From contig JACQTR010000190.1 of assembly GCA_016210705.1 (NCBI GenBank), forward strand, positions 1 to 15,553: a stretch of 15,553 nucleotides of DNA, written 5' to 3'. The translations under genes were made by a program, and so were the position numbers. The notes below the pieces were generated by a model. The model was given only the letters and a program-made list of their open reading frames with translations, had not been told where the DNA came from and did no database searches. Source of the DNA: Chloroflexota bacterium. GTDB taxonomy: Bacteria > Chloroflexota > Dehalococcoidia > JACQTR01. Below, one piece after another: positions 1-7,481 of this stretch. Within the stretch, counting starts at the first letter, position 1. Each line of letters opens with the position of its first letter.

Positions 1-462
1 CACATCATCGCCGCTAAGGCAGTAGCCTTCGGTGAGGCCATGAAGCCTGAGTTCGTAACCTACCAGAAGGCCGTCGTCCACAATTGTCAGACCCTGGCCC
101 AAGAACTACAGCATCAAGGGTTTCGTCTAGTTTCTGGTGGCACCGATAACCATCTCCTTCTCCTTGACCTCACCAATACGGGGATTACAGGCAGGGTGGC
201 CGCCACCGCCCTGGACGCTGTGGGCATAACCGCCAATAAAAACGCCATACCCTTTGATACCCGTCCACCCACCGAGACCAGCGGCCTTCGTTTGGGCACT
301 GCCGCCGTTACTTCGAGAGGTTTCGGGCCCGAAGAGATGAAACGCATCGCCCGACTAATTGCCCTTGCCCTGGCCCATCTGGGGAATGAAAGGGTATATC
401 AAGAAGTTCAGAGCGAGGTAGAAGAGATGTGCTATCAATTCCCTGTGCCAGGGTTACCATGA
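1..462 (+). CDS. glyA: Serine hydroxymethyltransferase, C-terminal part (5' truncated by window)
   Basis: This is the last 153 residues of GlyA, the cytosolic PLP enzyme that interconverts serine and glycine and loads one-carbon units onto tetrahydrofolate. The frame is open from base 1 and starts HIIAAKAVAFGEA, a family-typical stretch just after the PLP-lysine region, which itself lies outside the window. The C-terminal small domain is clear: the segment NKNAIPFDTRPPTETSGLRL (encoded at about 235-294) and the following GTAAVTSRG match the conserved region that carries the substrate-carboxylate arginine. A full GlyA is about 415 residues, so roughly 260 are missing upstream. The ATG at 40 is internal, not a start. 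The TGA at 460-462 overlaps an in-frame ATG of rpsF at 459, but I favour a later rpsF start. Confidence 0.95.
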   Translation, partial: HIIAAKAVAFGEAMKPEFVTYQKAVVHNCQTLAQELQHQGFRLVSGGTDNHLLLLDLTNTGITGRVAATALDAVGITANKNAIPFDTRPPTETSGLRLGTAAVTSRGFGPEEMKRIARLIALALAHLGNERVYQEVQSEVEEMCYQFPVPGLP

Positions 463-466
463 TCTT

Positions 467-472
467 AGGAAG
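467..472 (+). promoter_or_regulatory. Ribosome binding site deciding the rpsF start
   Basis: AGGAAG sits 7 nt before a TTG at 480. It favours TTG 480 over the upstream ATG at 459, which has only a weak CAGGG at 449-453. Confidence 0.5.
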
Positions 473-479
473 TGATACC

Positions 480-767
480 TTGCGATCTTACGAGTTGGTC
501 TTAGTAATAAATCCTGATTTGCCGGACGAAAACATACAAGCCACCATTGATAAAGTGACCGGCTTCATCACCGAAAAAGGGGGGGCCGTAACCACAGTTG
601 ACCAATGGGGAAAGCGCAAATTGGCCTACCCCATAAAGCATTTCACTCTGGGGCATTATGTTCTTACCCAGTTCAGCTTGGAACCCAAATTGACCACAGA
701 GCTGGAGGGGGGCCTGCAAATCTCCGAGGATGTACTACGCCACTTATTGGTTAAGTTGGAAGACTAG
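480..767 (+). CDS. rpsF: 30S ribosomal protein S6
   Basis: S6 is a small-subunit protein that binds 16S rRNA as a partner of S18, whose gene lies two genes downstream. The start chosen is TTG 480, giving MRSYELVLVINPD and 95 residues, which matches the usual MRxYEL N-terminus and length of the family and has AGGAAG at proper spacing. ATG 459 would add seven residues (MILGSDT) and give an ATGA overlap with glyA; it cannot be excluded. ATG 429 lies inside glyA and is unlikely. Diagnostic segments are the first beta strand YELVLVINP, the WGKRKLAYPIK signature in the middle and VLRHLLVKLED at the C-terminus. Gene order rpsF-ssb-rpsR is a widespread bacterial module linking translation and replication functions. 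Identity is secure; the start is moderately sure. Confidence 0.95.
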   Translation: MRSYELVLVINPDLPDENIQATIDKVTGFITEKGGAVTTVDQWGKRKLAYPIKHFTLGHYVLTQFSLEPKLTTELEGGLQISEDVLRHLLVKLED

Positions 768-784
768 GCTTGGGTATCGATAAG

Positions 785-794
785 AAGGAGGGGG
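785..794 (+). promoter_or_regulatory. Strong ribosome binding site of ssb
   Basis: The purine run AAGGAGGGGG lies just before ATG 797. It fixes the ssb start there rather than at the in-frame codon at 770, which sits only 2 nt after the rpsF stop. Confidence 0.7.
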
Positions 795-796
795 AG

Positions 797-1192
797 ATGG
801 CCGGTTTGAACAAAGTTATAGTTATCGGAAATGTGGGAACCGATCCCGAGATGCGTTATACCCCCACTGGGAACCCTGTCACCTCCTTTCGCCTCGCCGT
901 GAGTCGCAATTACAACAGCCCTGAAGGCGAAAGGCGGCAAGAGACGGAATGGTTCACGGTGGTAGCCTGGAATCGGCTGGCGGAGAACTGCAACCAATTC
1001 CTGAACAAGGGGAGCCGAGCCTACGTAGAAGGGCGTTTGCAGATTCGCTCTTGGGAGGGGCCCGACGGACAGCGACGCTTCCGTCCCGAGGTAGTGGCTA
1101 ACACCGTTCTCTTTTTGGATAGGCGACCTACGGCCGCTCTTCCCGAGGAAATGACAGAGGAAAGTTTGGAGGCTGAAGATCTACCTTTCTAG
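797..1192 (+). CDS. ssb: Single-stranded DNA-binding protein
   Basis: SSB coats single-stranded DNA during replication, recombination and repair and recruits partner proteins through its acidic C-terminal tip. The 131-residue product starts MAGLNKVIVIGNVGTDPEMR, the classic SSB opening, from an ATG with a strong Shine-Dalgarno sequence. The OB fold covers about residues 1-108, including TSFRLAVSR (29-37) and EWFTVVAWNRLAE (51-63). The C-terminus ends EAEDLPF, an acidic tip with the conserved terminal Pro-Phe. The linker between OB fold and tip is only about 12-15 residues, far shorter than the Gly/Pro/Gln-rich linkers of many SSBs. The gene sits between rpsF and rpsR, its usual place, with a 29-nt gap after rpsF. 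Confidence 0.96.
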   Translation: MAGLNKVIVIGNVGTDPEMRYTPTGNPVTSFRLAVSRNYNSPEGERRQETEWFTVVAWNRLAENCNQFLNKGSRAYVEGRLQIRSWEGPDGQRRFRPEVVANTVLFLDRRPTAALPEEMTEESLEAEDLPF

Positions 1193-1251
1193 TGATCCGA
1201 TGCCTTTCCAGCCCCTGATTTGAGACCATCTTAGGAGTTTAAGGCGAAGCT

Positions 1252-1551
1252 ATGTTCAACAGAGCAAGAAAGAGAAGACCCACCAAAGGTCGGCCTAGAT
1301 ATATCCCTCGGCGCAAAAGCTGTGCTTTTTGCGCCGATAAAATTGACTTTATCGATTACAAAGAGCCCGCCAAACTTAGGCGCTATATCTCGGATCGGGG
1401 CAAGATCGAGCCCCGACGCAAGACCGGCACCTGTGCCAAACATCAGCACACTTTGGCAACAGCTATTAAGCGAGCGCGATATCTGGCATTGTTGCCCTTT
1501 ACGCCGGTTCACATCCGAGAAAGCGGAGGTGTTGGCCTCAGGGGCGACTAA
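1252..1551 (+). CDS. rpsR: 30S ribosomal protein S18, zinc-binding form
   Basis: S18 forms a heterodimer with S6 on the platform of the small ribosomal subunit. The 99-residue protein contains the family core IDFIDYKEPAKLRRYISDRG, then KIEPRRKTGTCAKHQ and AIKRARYLALLPFTP. It carries a CxxC pair at Cys24 and Cys27 plus Cys61 and His64 in the GTCAKH segment, the four-ligand pattern of the zinc-containing 'C+' S18 type; many bacteria have the zinc-free type. ATG 1252 is preceded by AGGAG at 1233-1237, somewhat far, and by a purine-rich AAGGCGAAG. The 59-nt gap after ssb holds no other visible signal. The C-terminal tail (about residues 90-99, SGGVGLRGD) is slightly longer than usual. Confidence 0.96.
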   Translation: MFNRARKRRPTKGRPRYIPRRKSCAFCADKIDFIDYKEPAKLRRYISDRGKIEPRRKTGTCAKHQHTLATAIKRARYLALLPFTPVHIRESGGVGLRGD

Positions 1552-1610
1552 GAATAGGCCCAACCTAAACGCGGGCGCACCACTACGAAAGACCAGGTCT
1601 CGTTATTTCT

Positions 1611-2630
1611 ATGGCCAGGAAACTAGTCACCAATCGTTCTCGCCCAACAGCCAGGCAAGCATACCGCCAAAGGCAACGCCAGCGGCGCCGCCAACGGCTT
1701 ACCTGGCTCCTTGCTTTGTTGGTCATAGCGCTGGTTATGGGAATCCCAGCCTATGCTTATTATCAGGAATTTATTCGCCCTCCCAGAGAACCCTTGCTCC
1801 GGGTCAATGACACCCAATTCAATATGGGTTATTATGTCAAACGGCTTCGTCTGATGCAGGGCTCTCAAGGTAGCGGCCAAACCCTGGATCTGGCCACTGT
1901 CCCTTTTCTGTTAGTGGAGACCATCGAGGAACAGGAGCTTTTGAGACAAGCGTTGCCCCGGCTTAATATCAAAGTAACCCCTGAGGAGATCTCAGCGGAG
2001 GTGAGGGCCCGCATTCAGAGGCCCCCTAACCCCCAGGAGCAGGTATCCCCCGCTCAACTGGATGCTGAGTTCAAGCGTCTCTACGCTCAATTCCTACACA
2101 ATACTGGTCTCAGCGACCGGGAATACCAAGAGATCGTGGAGGCAGATCTACTTCGTGATAAGCTACGTGAGCGACTAGCCGAACAAGTACCCACCGTGGC
2201 CTCCCAGGTTCACGCCAAGAGCATATTAGTGAGAACGGATGAAGAGGCCCAACAAGTCATCAACCGACTCAAAAATGGTGAGGACTTCGGGGCCGTGGCC
2301 ACCGAAGTTTCCCAGGATCCGGAAGCTAAGGATAATGCAGGCGACCTAGGGTGGATACCTCGCGGCATTATGCCAGAATCCTTTGACGAAAAGGCCTTTA
2401 GCCTGGAGCCAGGCACCCAGAGCGAGCCTGTGGCCGCTCCCGAGGGCTCCTACATAATCCAGGTCTTGGAGAAAGCAGAGGTCAGGACCATAGATACAAA
2501 TGCCAGGGAGAAATTGAAAGATCAGGCAGTAAAGAATTGGATTTTGGAAGAGCGGAAGAATAATGACATCGTACGCTATTTTGATTCCAAGAAATATGAC
2601 TGGGCTATAGATCAACTAAGAACAAAATGA
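1611..2630 (+). CDS. Membrane-anchored parvulin-type peptidyl-prolyl cis-trans isomerase (PrsA/SurA-like)
   Basis: The predicted role is folding of exported proteins outside the cytoplasmic membrane by prolyl isomerisation. The 339-residue product has a strongly basic N-terminus rich in Arg and Gln (residues 9-30), then one hydrophobic helix at about 31-51 (WLLALLVIALVMGIPAYAYY) that should act as an uncleaved anchor with the rest outside. No lipobox cysteine is present, unlike PrsA of Firmicutes. Residues about 60-198 form a SurA_N-like helical chaperone region. The parvulin/PpiC domain spans about 199-288: VHAKSILVRTDEEAQ, the DNAGDLGWIPRG turn, and FSLEPGTQSEPV. A charged helical tail follows. 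The start has no strong Shine-Dalgarno. Its TGA overlaps the ATG of hom, suggesting translational coupling. Family assignment is firm; its clients are unknown. Confidence 0.88.
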   Translation: MARKLVTNRSRPTARQAYRQRQRQRRRQRLTWLLALLVIALVMGIPAYAYYQEFIRPPREPLLRVNDTQFNMGYYVKRLRLMQGSQGSGQTLDLATVPFLLVETIEEQELLRQALPRLNIKVTPEEISAEVRARIQRPPNPQEQVSPAQLDAEFKRLYAQFLHNTGLSDREYQEIVEADLLRDKLRERLAEQVPTVASQVHAKSILVRTDEEAQQVINRLKNGEDFGAVATEVSQDPEAKDNAGDLGWIPRGIMPESFDEKAFSLEPGTQSEPVAAPEGSYIIQVLEKAEVRTIDTNAREKLKDQAVKNWILEERKNNDIVRYFDSKKYDWAIDQLRTK

Positions 2631-3925
2631 TAATCAAAAAGCCTATAGGAATCGGCCTTATGGGGTTGGGAGTAGTAGGGAGTGGGGTGGCCCGGGTATT
2701 AGCTGAAAAGGGGGACACCTTAGGCCACCAAGTAGGATGTCCTCTCTCTCTAAAACGTGTTCTGGTACGCGACGTCTCCAAGAAGCGCTCTATAGAAGTC
2801 AGCTCGTCTCTACTCACCACCCAAGCCAGAGAAATCCTAGATGACCCCGAGATCGCCATTGTTATTGAGGTGATGGGAGGGGAAAGGCCTGCCTTGGACT
2901 TGATAAAAGAGGCCATAAAGCGGGGAAAACACGTAGTAACCGCCAATAAGGAGGTCATCGCCAAGCACGGGCCCTCTCTATTTGCTCTAGCCCGAAAGCA
3001 CCGCGTCGAGCTCCTTTATGAGGCTAGTGTGGGTGCCGGCATCCCCCTCATCGCCTCCCTAAGACAAGGCCTTCTAGCCAACGAAATATCTTCAATTTAC
3101 GCCATCATCAACGGCACCACCAACTACATACTTACCCAAATGGCCAACCATGGCATGGATTTTTCCCTAGCTCTTCATCAGGCCCAAAAGCTAGGCTATG
3201 CCGAGGCAGATCCCACCGCCGACGTAGAGGGCATCGATGCTGCCTATAAACTAGCTATATTGGCCACCTTGGCCTTTCATAAAGAAATCCTCCCCAGCGA
3301 TGTCCACCATGAAGGTATTACTCGGATCACTGCGCGGGACTTTCGTTACGCTCAAGAGTTGGGCTACGCAATAAAGCTCCTAGCCATAGCCAAAAGAGAG
3401 ATAGACTCCCTTCAAGTGCGGGTACATCCCGCTTTGGTACCCCAGGACCTCCTCTTGGCTAAAGTGGAGGGCGTTTTCAACGCAGTTCAGGTGGAGGGAG
3501 ATCTCATCGGTCGTCTCCTCCTCTATGGACAAGGGGCTGGGTCTTTGCCCACCACTAGCGCCGTTATCGCTGATGCCATAGACCTAGCCTACAGAATACA
3601 TCGCAATATCCCTAATCCTCCGCCATCCCTTTTAGCCGAGGGCTGGTCTATCAAACCCATCTCCCAAATCCAAACCCGTTACTATTTGAGGATGGCGGTT
3701 ACCGATCGACCTGGGGTCCTGGCCCAAATCGCTAAAACCCTGGGAGACCACCTCATCAGCATAGCTTCGGTCATCCAAAAAGAGGTTGACGAGGACGATC
3801 AGACCGCTGAGATCGTCATTATGACCCATCAAGCCAACGAGGCGGCTATGCAAGAAGCTTTACGGGAGGCAGCCCGTCTGCCAGTGGTTCATGAGGTTGG
3901 TAATTTCATTAGAGTAGAGGGCTGA
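2627..3925 (+). CDS. hom: Homoserine dehydrogenase with C-terminal ACT domain
   Basis: Hom reduces aspartate semialdehyde to homoserine with NAD(P)H, the branch step toward threonine and methionine. The 432-residue protein starts with a Rossmann fold; the GLGVVGSGVARVL dinucleotide motif covers residues 13-25. The VVTANKEVIAKHG segment (about 104-116) and the catalytic-domain signatures NGTTNYILTQM and KLGYAEADPTADVEGIDAAY are intact. An ACT domain occupies about residues 352-432 (YYLRMAVTDRPGVLAQIAK), the usual site of threonine feedback control. ATG 2627 overlaps the preceding TGA in an ATGA arrangement and has no clear Shine-Dalgarno, so it probably depends on coupled translation. thrC follows after one intervening gene; a homoserine kinase gene (thrB) is not in the window. 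Confidence 0.96.
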   Translation: MIIKKPIGIGLMGLGVVGSGVARVLAEKGDTLGHQVGCPLSLKRVLVRDVSKKRSIEVSSSLLTTQAREILDDPEIAIVIEVMGGERPALDLIKEAIKRGKHVVTANKEVIAKHGPSLFALARKHRVELLYEASVGAGIPLIASLRQGLLANEISSIYAIINGTTNYILTQMANHGMDFSLALHQAQKLGYAEADPTADVEGIDAAYKLAILATLAFHKEILPSDVHHEGITRITARDFRYAQELGYAIKLLAIAKREIDSLQVRVHPALVPQDLLLAKVEGVFNAVQVEGDLIGRLLLYGQGAGSLPTTSAVIADAIDLAYRIHRNIPNPPPSLLAEGWSIKPISQIQTRYYLRMAVTDRPGVLAQIAKTLGDHLISIASVIQKEVDEDDQTAEIVIMTHQANEAAMQEALREAARLPVVHEVGNFIRVEG

Positions 3926-3944
3926 AATCCAAGGGGGATAAGCC

Positions 3945-4841
3945 ATGGAAGATACTAACCCTCTAGCCAACACCCTTCGTTGGCTAGAGGAGGAACAAAA
4001 CCAGAATAAGAGCCTGATTGCCAAACTTCAGCAGCAAGTGGAACAACTCCTGGCCCTCACCGGGAATCAGGGGGAGAAATTACGGGTTATGGAAGAGAGC
4101 CTGGCCGCAGCCACCAGCCAATTGCCGCGGGTAGCTAAATTGGAAGAGGAACTGCGCCAAGCGAAAGAGAACCTAGGCCAACTCCAAGTCCAACTAAACC
4201 GGGATAAAGAAAGATTGGATACCTTGGGACGTAGCCGCCAGGGAGAGGTGGAACGCGAACACCAGGTTAGATCCGAACTGGAACACCGATTAGACACCAT
4301 CGCTCAAGAAAGGGATAATAATCGCAGCCGACTAGCGAACCTGGAGGAAATAGCTAGGCGGTACTCTGAGACCTTGCTCCAGGTACAACAGCACCTGGAA
4401 AACCTGGCCCGCCAAGACGAGACTCAGGAGGCTAGAGTATCTAGGGCTGTAGAACAGGATCGCCGCCAAGAACAAGAGGTAGCCCGCCTTGATGCTGAAT
4501 TGGTGGCCCTACGCAAACAAGACGAGGTAGCCCTCAGTCGAGTGCAAATGGCAGTAGACCAGATGAGGCGCCTGGAGGAGCAATATACTAACCTTTCCGC
4601 TCGAGAGGACGAGGCCAGGGAATTAAGGGAAAGGATCGAGCTGCAGCGGACAGAACGGGAACGATTAGAGAGGCAGTTGACGGAGCTGCAAAACCAAGTA
4701 GTGGAATTGGGCCAACGACTAGCGGCTCAAATTGCCAATTTTGGACAAATTCAGGAGCAACAAAAACGCCGACTGATGACGGAGCTGGAACACCAGGCTA
4801 GAGAACTTAGAAACCTCATAAACCTCCCTACGGAAGCATAA
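3945..4841 (+). CDS. Uncharacterised coiled-coil protein between hom and thrC
   Basis: I do not recognise a family. The 298-residue product is predicted to be almost entirely alpha-helical coiled coil, rich in Glu, Gln, Leu and Arg, with very few Gly or Pro outside a short break near residues 38-44 (LTGNQGE). It has no signal peptide and no membrane segment, so it is probably cytoplasmic. An internal duplication is visible: residues 157-182 (from QDETQEARVS) align without gaps to 192-217 (from QDEVALSRVQ) with 13 of 26 identities, offset 35 residues, that is five heptads. ATG 3945 has a purine-rich AAGGGGGATAAG upstream. The stop lies one base before the thrC ATG, so it is in the same transcription unit as the threonine genes. 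A structural or scaffold role is possible; function is unknown. Confidence 0.85.
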   Translation: MEDTNPLANTLRWLEEEQNQNKSLIAKLQQQVEQLLALTGNQGEKLRVMEESLAAATSQLPRVAKLEEELRQAKENLGQLQVQLNRDKERLDTLGRSRQGEVEREHQVRSELEHRLDTIAQERDNNRSRLANLEEIARRYSETLLQVQQHLENLARQDETQEARVSRAVEQDRRQEQEVARLDAELVALRKQDEVALSRVQMAVDQMRRLEEQYTNLSAREDEARELRERIELQRTERERLERQLTELQNQVVELGQRLAAQIANFGQIQEQQKRRLMTELEHQARELRNLINLPTEA

Positions 4842-4842
4842 C

Positions 4843-5895
4843 ATGTGCTCTTGTCTATTACAAAAATATGAATCCTTCCTACCCATAGGGCCAAACACCC
4901 CCCTTATTACCCTCGGGGAAGGAAACACCCCTTTAGTACGTTCCCAACGTCTGGAAAAAGAGATCGGTTGCGGTGAGCTGTACTTCAAGTTGGAGAGTTG
5001 CAACCCCACTGGTTCTTTCAAGGATAGGGGCATGGTATTGGCCGTGGCCAAGGCCGTCGAGGCCAGGAGTCAAACCATCATCTGCGCCTCTACGGGCAAT
5101 ACCAGCGCCTCGGCGGCCGCTTATGGGGCCCGCTGTGGCCTTACCACCCTCGTTTTAGTGCCCAGGGGCAAAGTGGCCCAGGGGAAATTTGCTCAAGCCA
5201 TGATCTATGGGGCCAAGGTCATTGCCATAGATGGTAACTTCGACCAAGCCCTTTCCTTGGTAAAGAGTCTGGCCAAAAAACACCCGGTAACCTTGGTCAA
5301 CTCCCTAAACCCTAATCGTCTCCACGGTCAGAAGACCGCCGCCTTTGAAATCGTCGACGCCTTGGGGGAGGCCCCCGATTACTTACTCATTCCTGTGGGT
5401 AACGCAGGCAACATTACCGCCTATTGGTTGGGGTTTACCGAATACTACAAAGCGGGAAGAGCCAAGAAAACACCAAAAATGATGGGCTTCGAGGCCGAGG
5501 GGGCAGCACCTATAGTATTGGGGCACCCAGTGGCCGAGCCCAAGACGGTGGCTTCAGCCATTCGCATTGGCAATCCCGCCAGTTGGCAGAGTGCTATCGC
5601 CGCACGAGACGAATCTGGGGGCACCATCGATTGTGTTTCTGATAGCGAGATTTTAAGGGCCTATCGCCTCCTGGCCACCGCGGAGGGCCTTTTTGGCGAG
5701 CCCGCCTCGGCGGCTTCAGTGGCCGGGCTAATTAAATTAGCCAACCAGGGCGTAAAGATGACTGGGAAAAGAATAGTCTGCGTAATAACGGGAGCGGGTC
5801 TCAAAGACCCAGAGACGGCAATGATGGAGAGGGATGGCCTCTGGGAGTTGCCTCCGGACCTTGCCGCCATCGAAGAGGCCTTGGAATGGAATTAA
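4843..5895 (+). CDS. thrC: Threonine synthase
   Basis: ThrC is the PLP enzyme that turns O-phosphohomoserine into threonine and phosphate, the last step of the pathway begun by hom upstream. The 350-residue length fits the shorter bacterial class. The N-terminus carries LQKYESFLPIGPNTPLITLG followed by EGNTPLV, typical of the family. The PLP lysine is Lys60 in NPTGSFKDRGM. CASTGNTSASAAAY (81-94) is the phosphate/PLP-contacting serine-threonine loop, and PVGNAGNITAYW is the glycine-rich PLP-phosphate loop. The ATG starts one base after the stop of the coiled-coil gene, with a weak upstream GGAAG. The family also includes threonine dehydratases, but the N-terminal segment and the hom context favour threonine synthase. 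Confidence 0.94.
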   Translation: MCSCLLQKYESFLPIGPNTPLITLGEGNTPLVRSQRLEKEIGCGELYFKLESCNPTGSFKDRGMVLAVAKAVEARSQTIICASTGNTSASAAAYGARCGLTTLVLVPRGKVAQGKFAQAMIYGAKVIAIDGNFDQALSLVKSLAKKHPVTLVNSLNPNRLHGQKTAAFEIVDALGEAPDYLLIPVGNAGNITAYWLGFTEYYKAGRAKKTPKMMGFEAEGAAPIVLGHPVAEPKTVASAIRIGNPASWQSAIAARDESGGTIDCVSDSEILRAYRLLATAEGLFGEPASAASVAGLIKLANQGVKMTGKRIVCVITGAGLKDPETAMMERDGLWELPPDLAAIEEALEWN

Positions 5896-5908
5896 GAAAG
5901 AGAAAGCT

Positions 5909-6478
5909 ATGGAGACAGCGATAGACTTCAAAACTATCGAAAAGGCGGTGAGGTCCATAATCCTCGCCGTGGGCGAGGACCCTCAACGGGAAGGTCTAGT
6001 AGATACCCCCCAACGTATCGCCGAAATGTACGCCGAACTTTTTATGGGCATTAACCTTGACCCAAAGGAGGAGCTTGCCGTAGGCTTCGAGGAGGGCCAC
6101 AATGAGATGGTCATCCTCAAAGATATTCCCTTCTACTCTACGTGTGAACATCACTTTCTCCCCTTCTATGGCGTGGCCCACATCGGCTACATACCCAATG
6201 GTCGCGTGGTGGGAGCCAGCAAGCTGGCACGAGTGGTGGAAATCCTGGCCAAGCGCCCTCAAATTCAGGAGCGCTTTACTACTCAGATTGCCGATACCAT
6301 CGTTGAAGCCATCAAACCCTCGGGGGTCGCCGTAATTATTCAAGCGGAACACCTGTGCATGATCATGAGGGGAATCAAAAAACCAGGAAGCAATATAATT
6401 ACCTCGGCCACTCGGGGCCTTTTCCGGAAGAACCCGGTTACCCGTTCCGAGTTTCTGTCTTTGGTACAGTCAAGCTAG
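5909..6478 (+). CDS. folE: GTP cyclohydrolase I
   Basis: FolE converts GTP to 7,8-dihydroneopterin triphosphate, the first step of tetrahydrofolate synthesis and a source of other pterins. The 189-residue protein is of normal length. The zinc ligands are visible as Cys79 and His82 in STCEHHFLPF and Cys150 in EHLCMIMRG, and the start VGEDPQREGLVDTPQRIAEM (residues 21-40) is the classic folE substrate-site region. ATG 5909 was chosen because translation from here gives the family N-terminus; an in-frame ATG at 5834 lies inside thrC and is rejected. The gene follows thrC after 13 nt with a purine-rich leader (AAGAAAGAGAAAG). Intact type IA enzyme; nothing odd. Confidence 0.97.
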   Translation: METAIDFKTIEKAVRSIILAVGEDPQREGLVDTPQRIAEMYAELFMGINLDPKEELAVGFEEGHNEMVILKDIPFYSTCEHHFLPFYGVAHIGYIPNGRVVGASKLARVVEILAKRPQIQERFTTQIADTIVEAIKPSGVAVIIQAEHLCMIMRGIKKPGSNIITSATRGLFRKNPVTRSEFLSLVQSS

Positions 6479-6482
6479 GTAT

Positions 6483-7481
6483 ATGGGAGATATAGTGAAG
6501 GAGGAGAGTTTCGCCACCCTGGAGAAAGCCTGGGGGGAACTTTTGCCCCATTCTTCTCAAAACTCTTTTTTTCTCACTCCCCTTTGGCAGAAGGTATGGT
6601 GGCAAGAGTTGGGCAAGGGGCTCAAGCTACGCCTACTATCCCTGCGGCACGGCGACCAGCTTATTGCCGTCGCCCCGCTGCTACAGAGCGGTCCCACCAT
6701 ATCCTTCGTCGGCGACCAGCGGGTCTCCGATTATTTGGATTTTGTTGTGGCCTCGGGTGAAGAAACCACCGCCTATTCTAAGATTTTGGACTATCTGGAG
6801 GGGCTAGACTGGAACACCATCGACCTTCACTCTATACCCACCGACTCACCAACTATGGTATATTTACCCTCTCTAGCTCGAGCCCGCGATTATTCGGCGG
6901 AATTAACGATGGAAGATGTTTGTCCCCGTGTAAGTCTACCCTCCACCTGGGAAGAATACTTCGCGCTATTGAGTAAAAAGGATCGCCATGAGCTGAGGCG
7001 CAAGCTGCGCCGCTTGGAACGGGCGGGAACAGTCCGCTATTATGCAACTAATAACAAAGATCAACTAGACAAAGATCTGGAGGATTTTTTCCGTCTCCAC
7101 CGCTTAAGTAGCCACGAGAAGGCCGAGTTTATGAGCCCGGAGATGGAACGCTTCTTTAGTGCCATGGCCTCAGCCCAACTAGAGGTGGGACATTTAAAGT
7201 TATTTTTCTTGGAGCTGAATGGGGCCAGGGTAGCGGCCACCCTCTGCTTTGATTATGCTGACACGTTAGCCCTTTACAACAGCGGTTTTGACCCCGCTTA
7301 TGCTCATTTAAGCGTGGGGGTGCTACTCAAGGCCCTTTCCATTAAAGAAGCTATATCTTGGGGCAAAAAGTCCTTTGATTTTCTAAGAGGTTCCGAACCC
7401 TACAAATATGATCTGGGGGGTCAGGACCTAACCCTTTACCGCTGCCGTATCAGCCGGCCCCAGGATAGGGTAAAGATATAA
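6483..7481 (+). CDS. GNAT-superfamily acyltransferase (BioF2/CelD-like, Acetyltransf_6 type)
   Basis: The 332-residue protein belongs to the double-GNAT/FemAB-like group. The N-terminal half has the pattern SFFLTPLWQKVWWQELGKG (28-46). The C-terminal GNAT domain spans about 150-310, with KKDRHELRRKLRRLERAG (165-182), a hydrophobic beta strand LKLFFLELNGARVAATLCF (238-256), YNSGFDPAYAHLSVGVLL (265-282) and the closing FDFLRGSEPYKYDLG (298-312). Such enzymes transfer an acyl or aminoacyl group to a sugar or peptide amine; the substrate here is unknown. It starts 4 nt after folE. GTG 6495 with GGGAG five bases before it is an alternative start that removes only four residues. Its stop overlaps the ATG of the glycosyltransferase (TAATG), so the two are probably co-translated and may act on one molecule. 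Confidence 0.85.
   Translation: MGDIVKEESFATLEKAWGELLPHSSQNSFFLTPLWQKVWWQELGKGLKLRLLSLRHGDQLIAVAPLLQSGPTISFVGDQRVSDYLDFVVASGEETTAYSKILDYLEGLDWNTIDLHSIPTDSPTMVYLPSLARARDYSAELTMEDVCPRVSLPSTWEEYFALLSKKDRHELRRKLRRLERAGTVRYYATNNKDQLDKDLEDFFRLHRLSSHEKAEFMSPEMERFFSAMASAQLEVGHLKLFFLELNGARVAATLCFDYADTLALYNSGFDPAYAHLSVGVLLKALSIKEAISWGKKSFDFLRGSEPYKYDLGGQDLTLYRCRISRPQDRVKI

Noticed and set aside
1590..1600. Palindrome AGACCAGGTCT before the isomerase gene
   Set aside because: The 5-bp arms have a one-base centre, too tight for an RNA hairpin, and there is no second copy to suggest an operator.
1322..1810. 162-codon + strand open frame overlapping rpsR and the isomerase gene
   Set aside because: It is out of frame with two well-supported genes and its translation is low-complexity without a recognisable domain.
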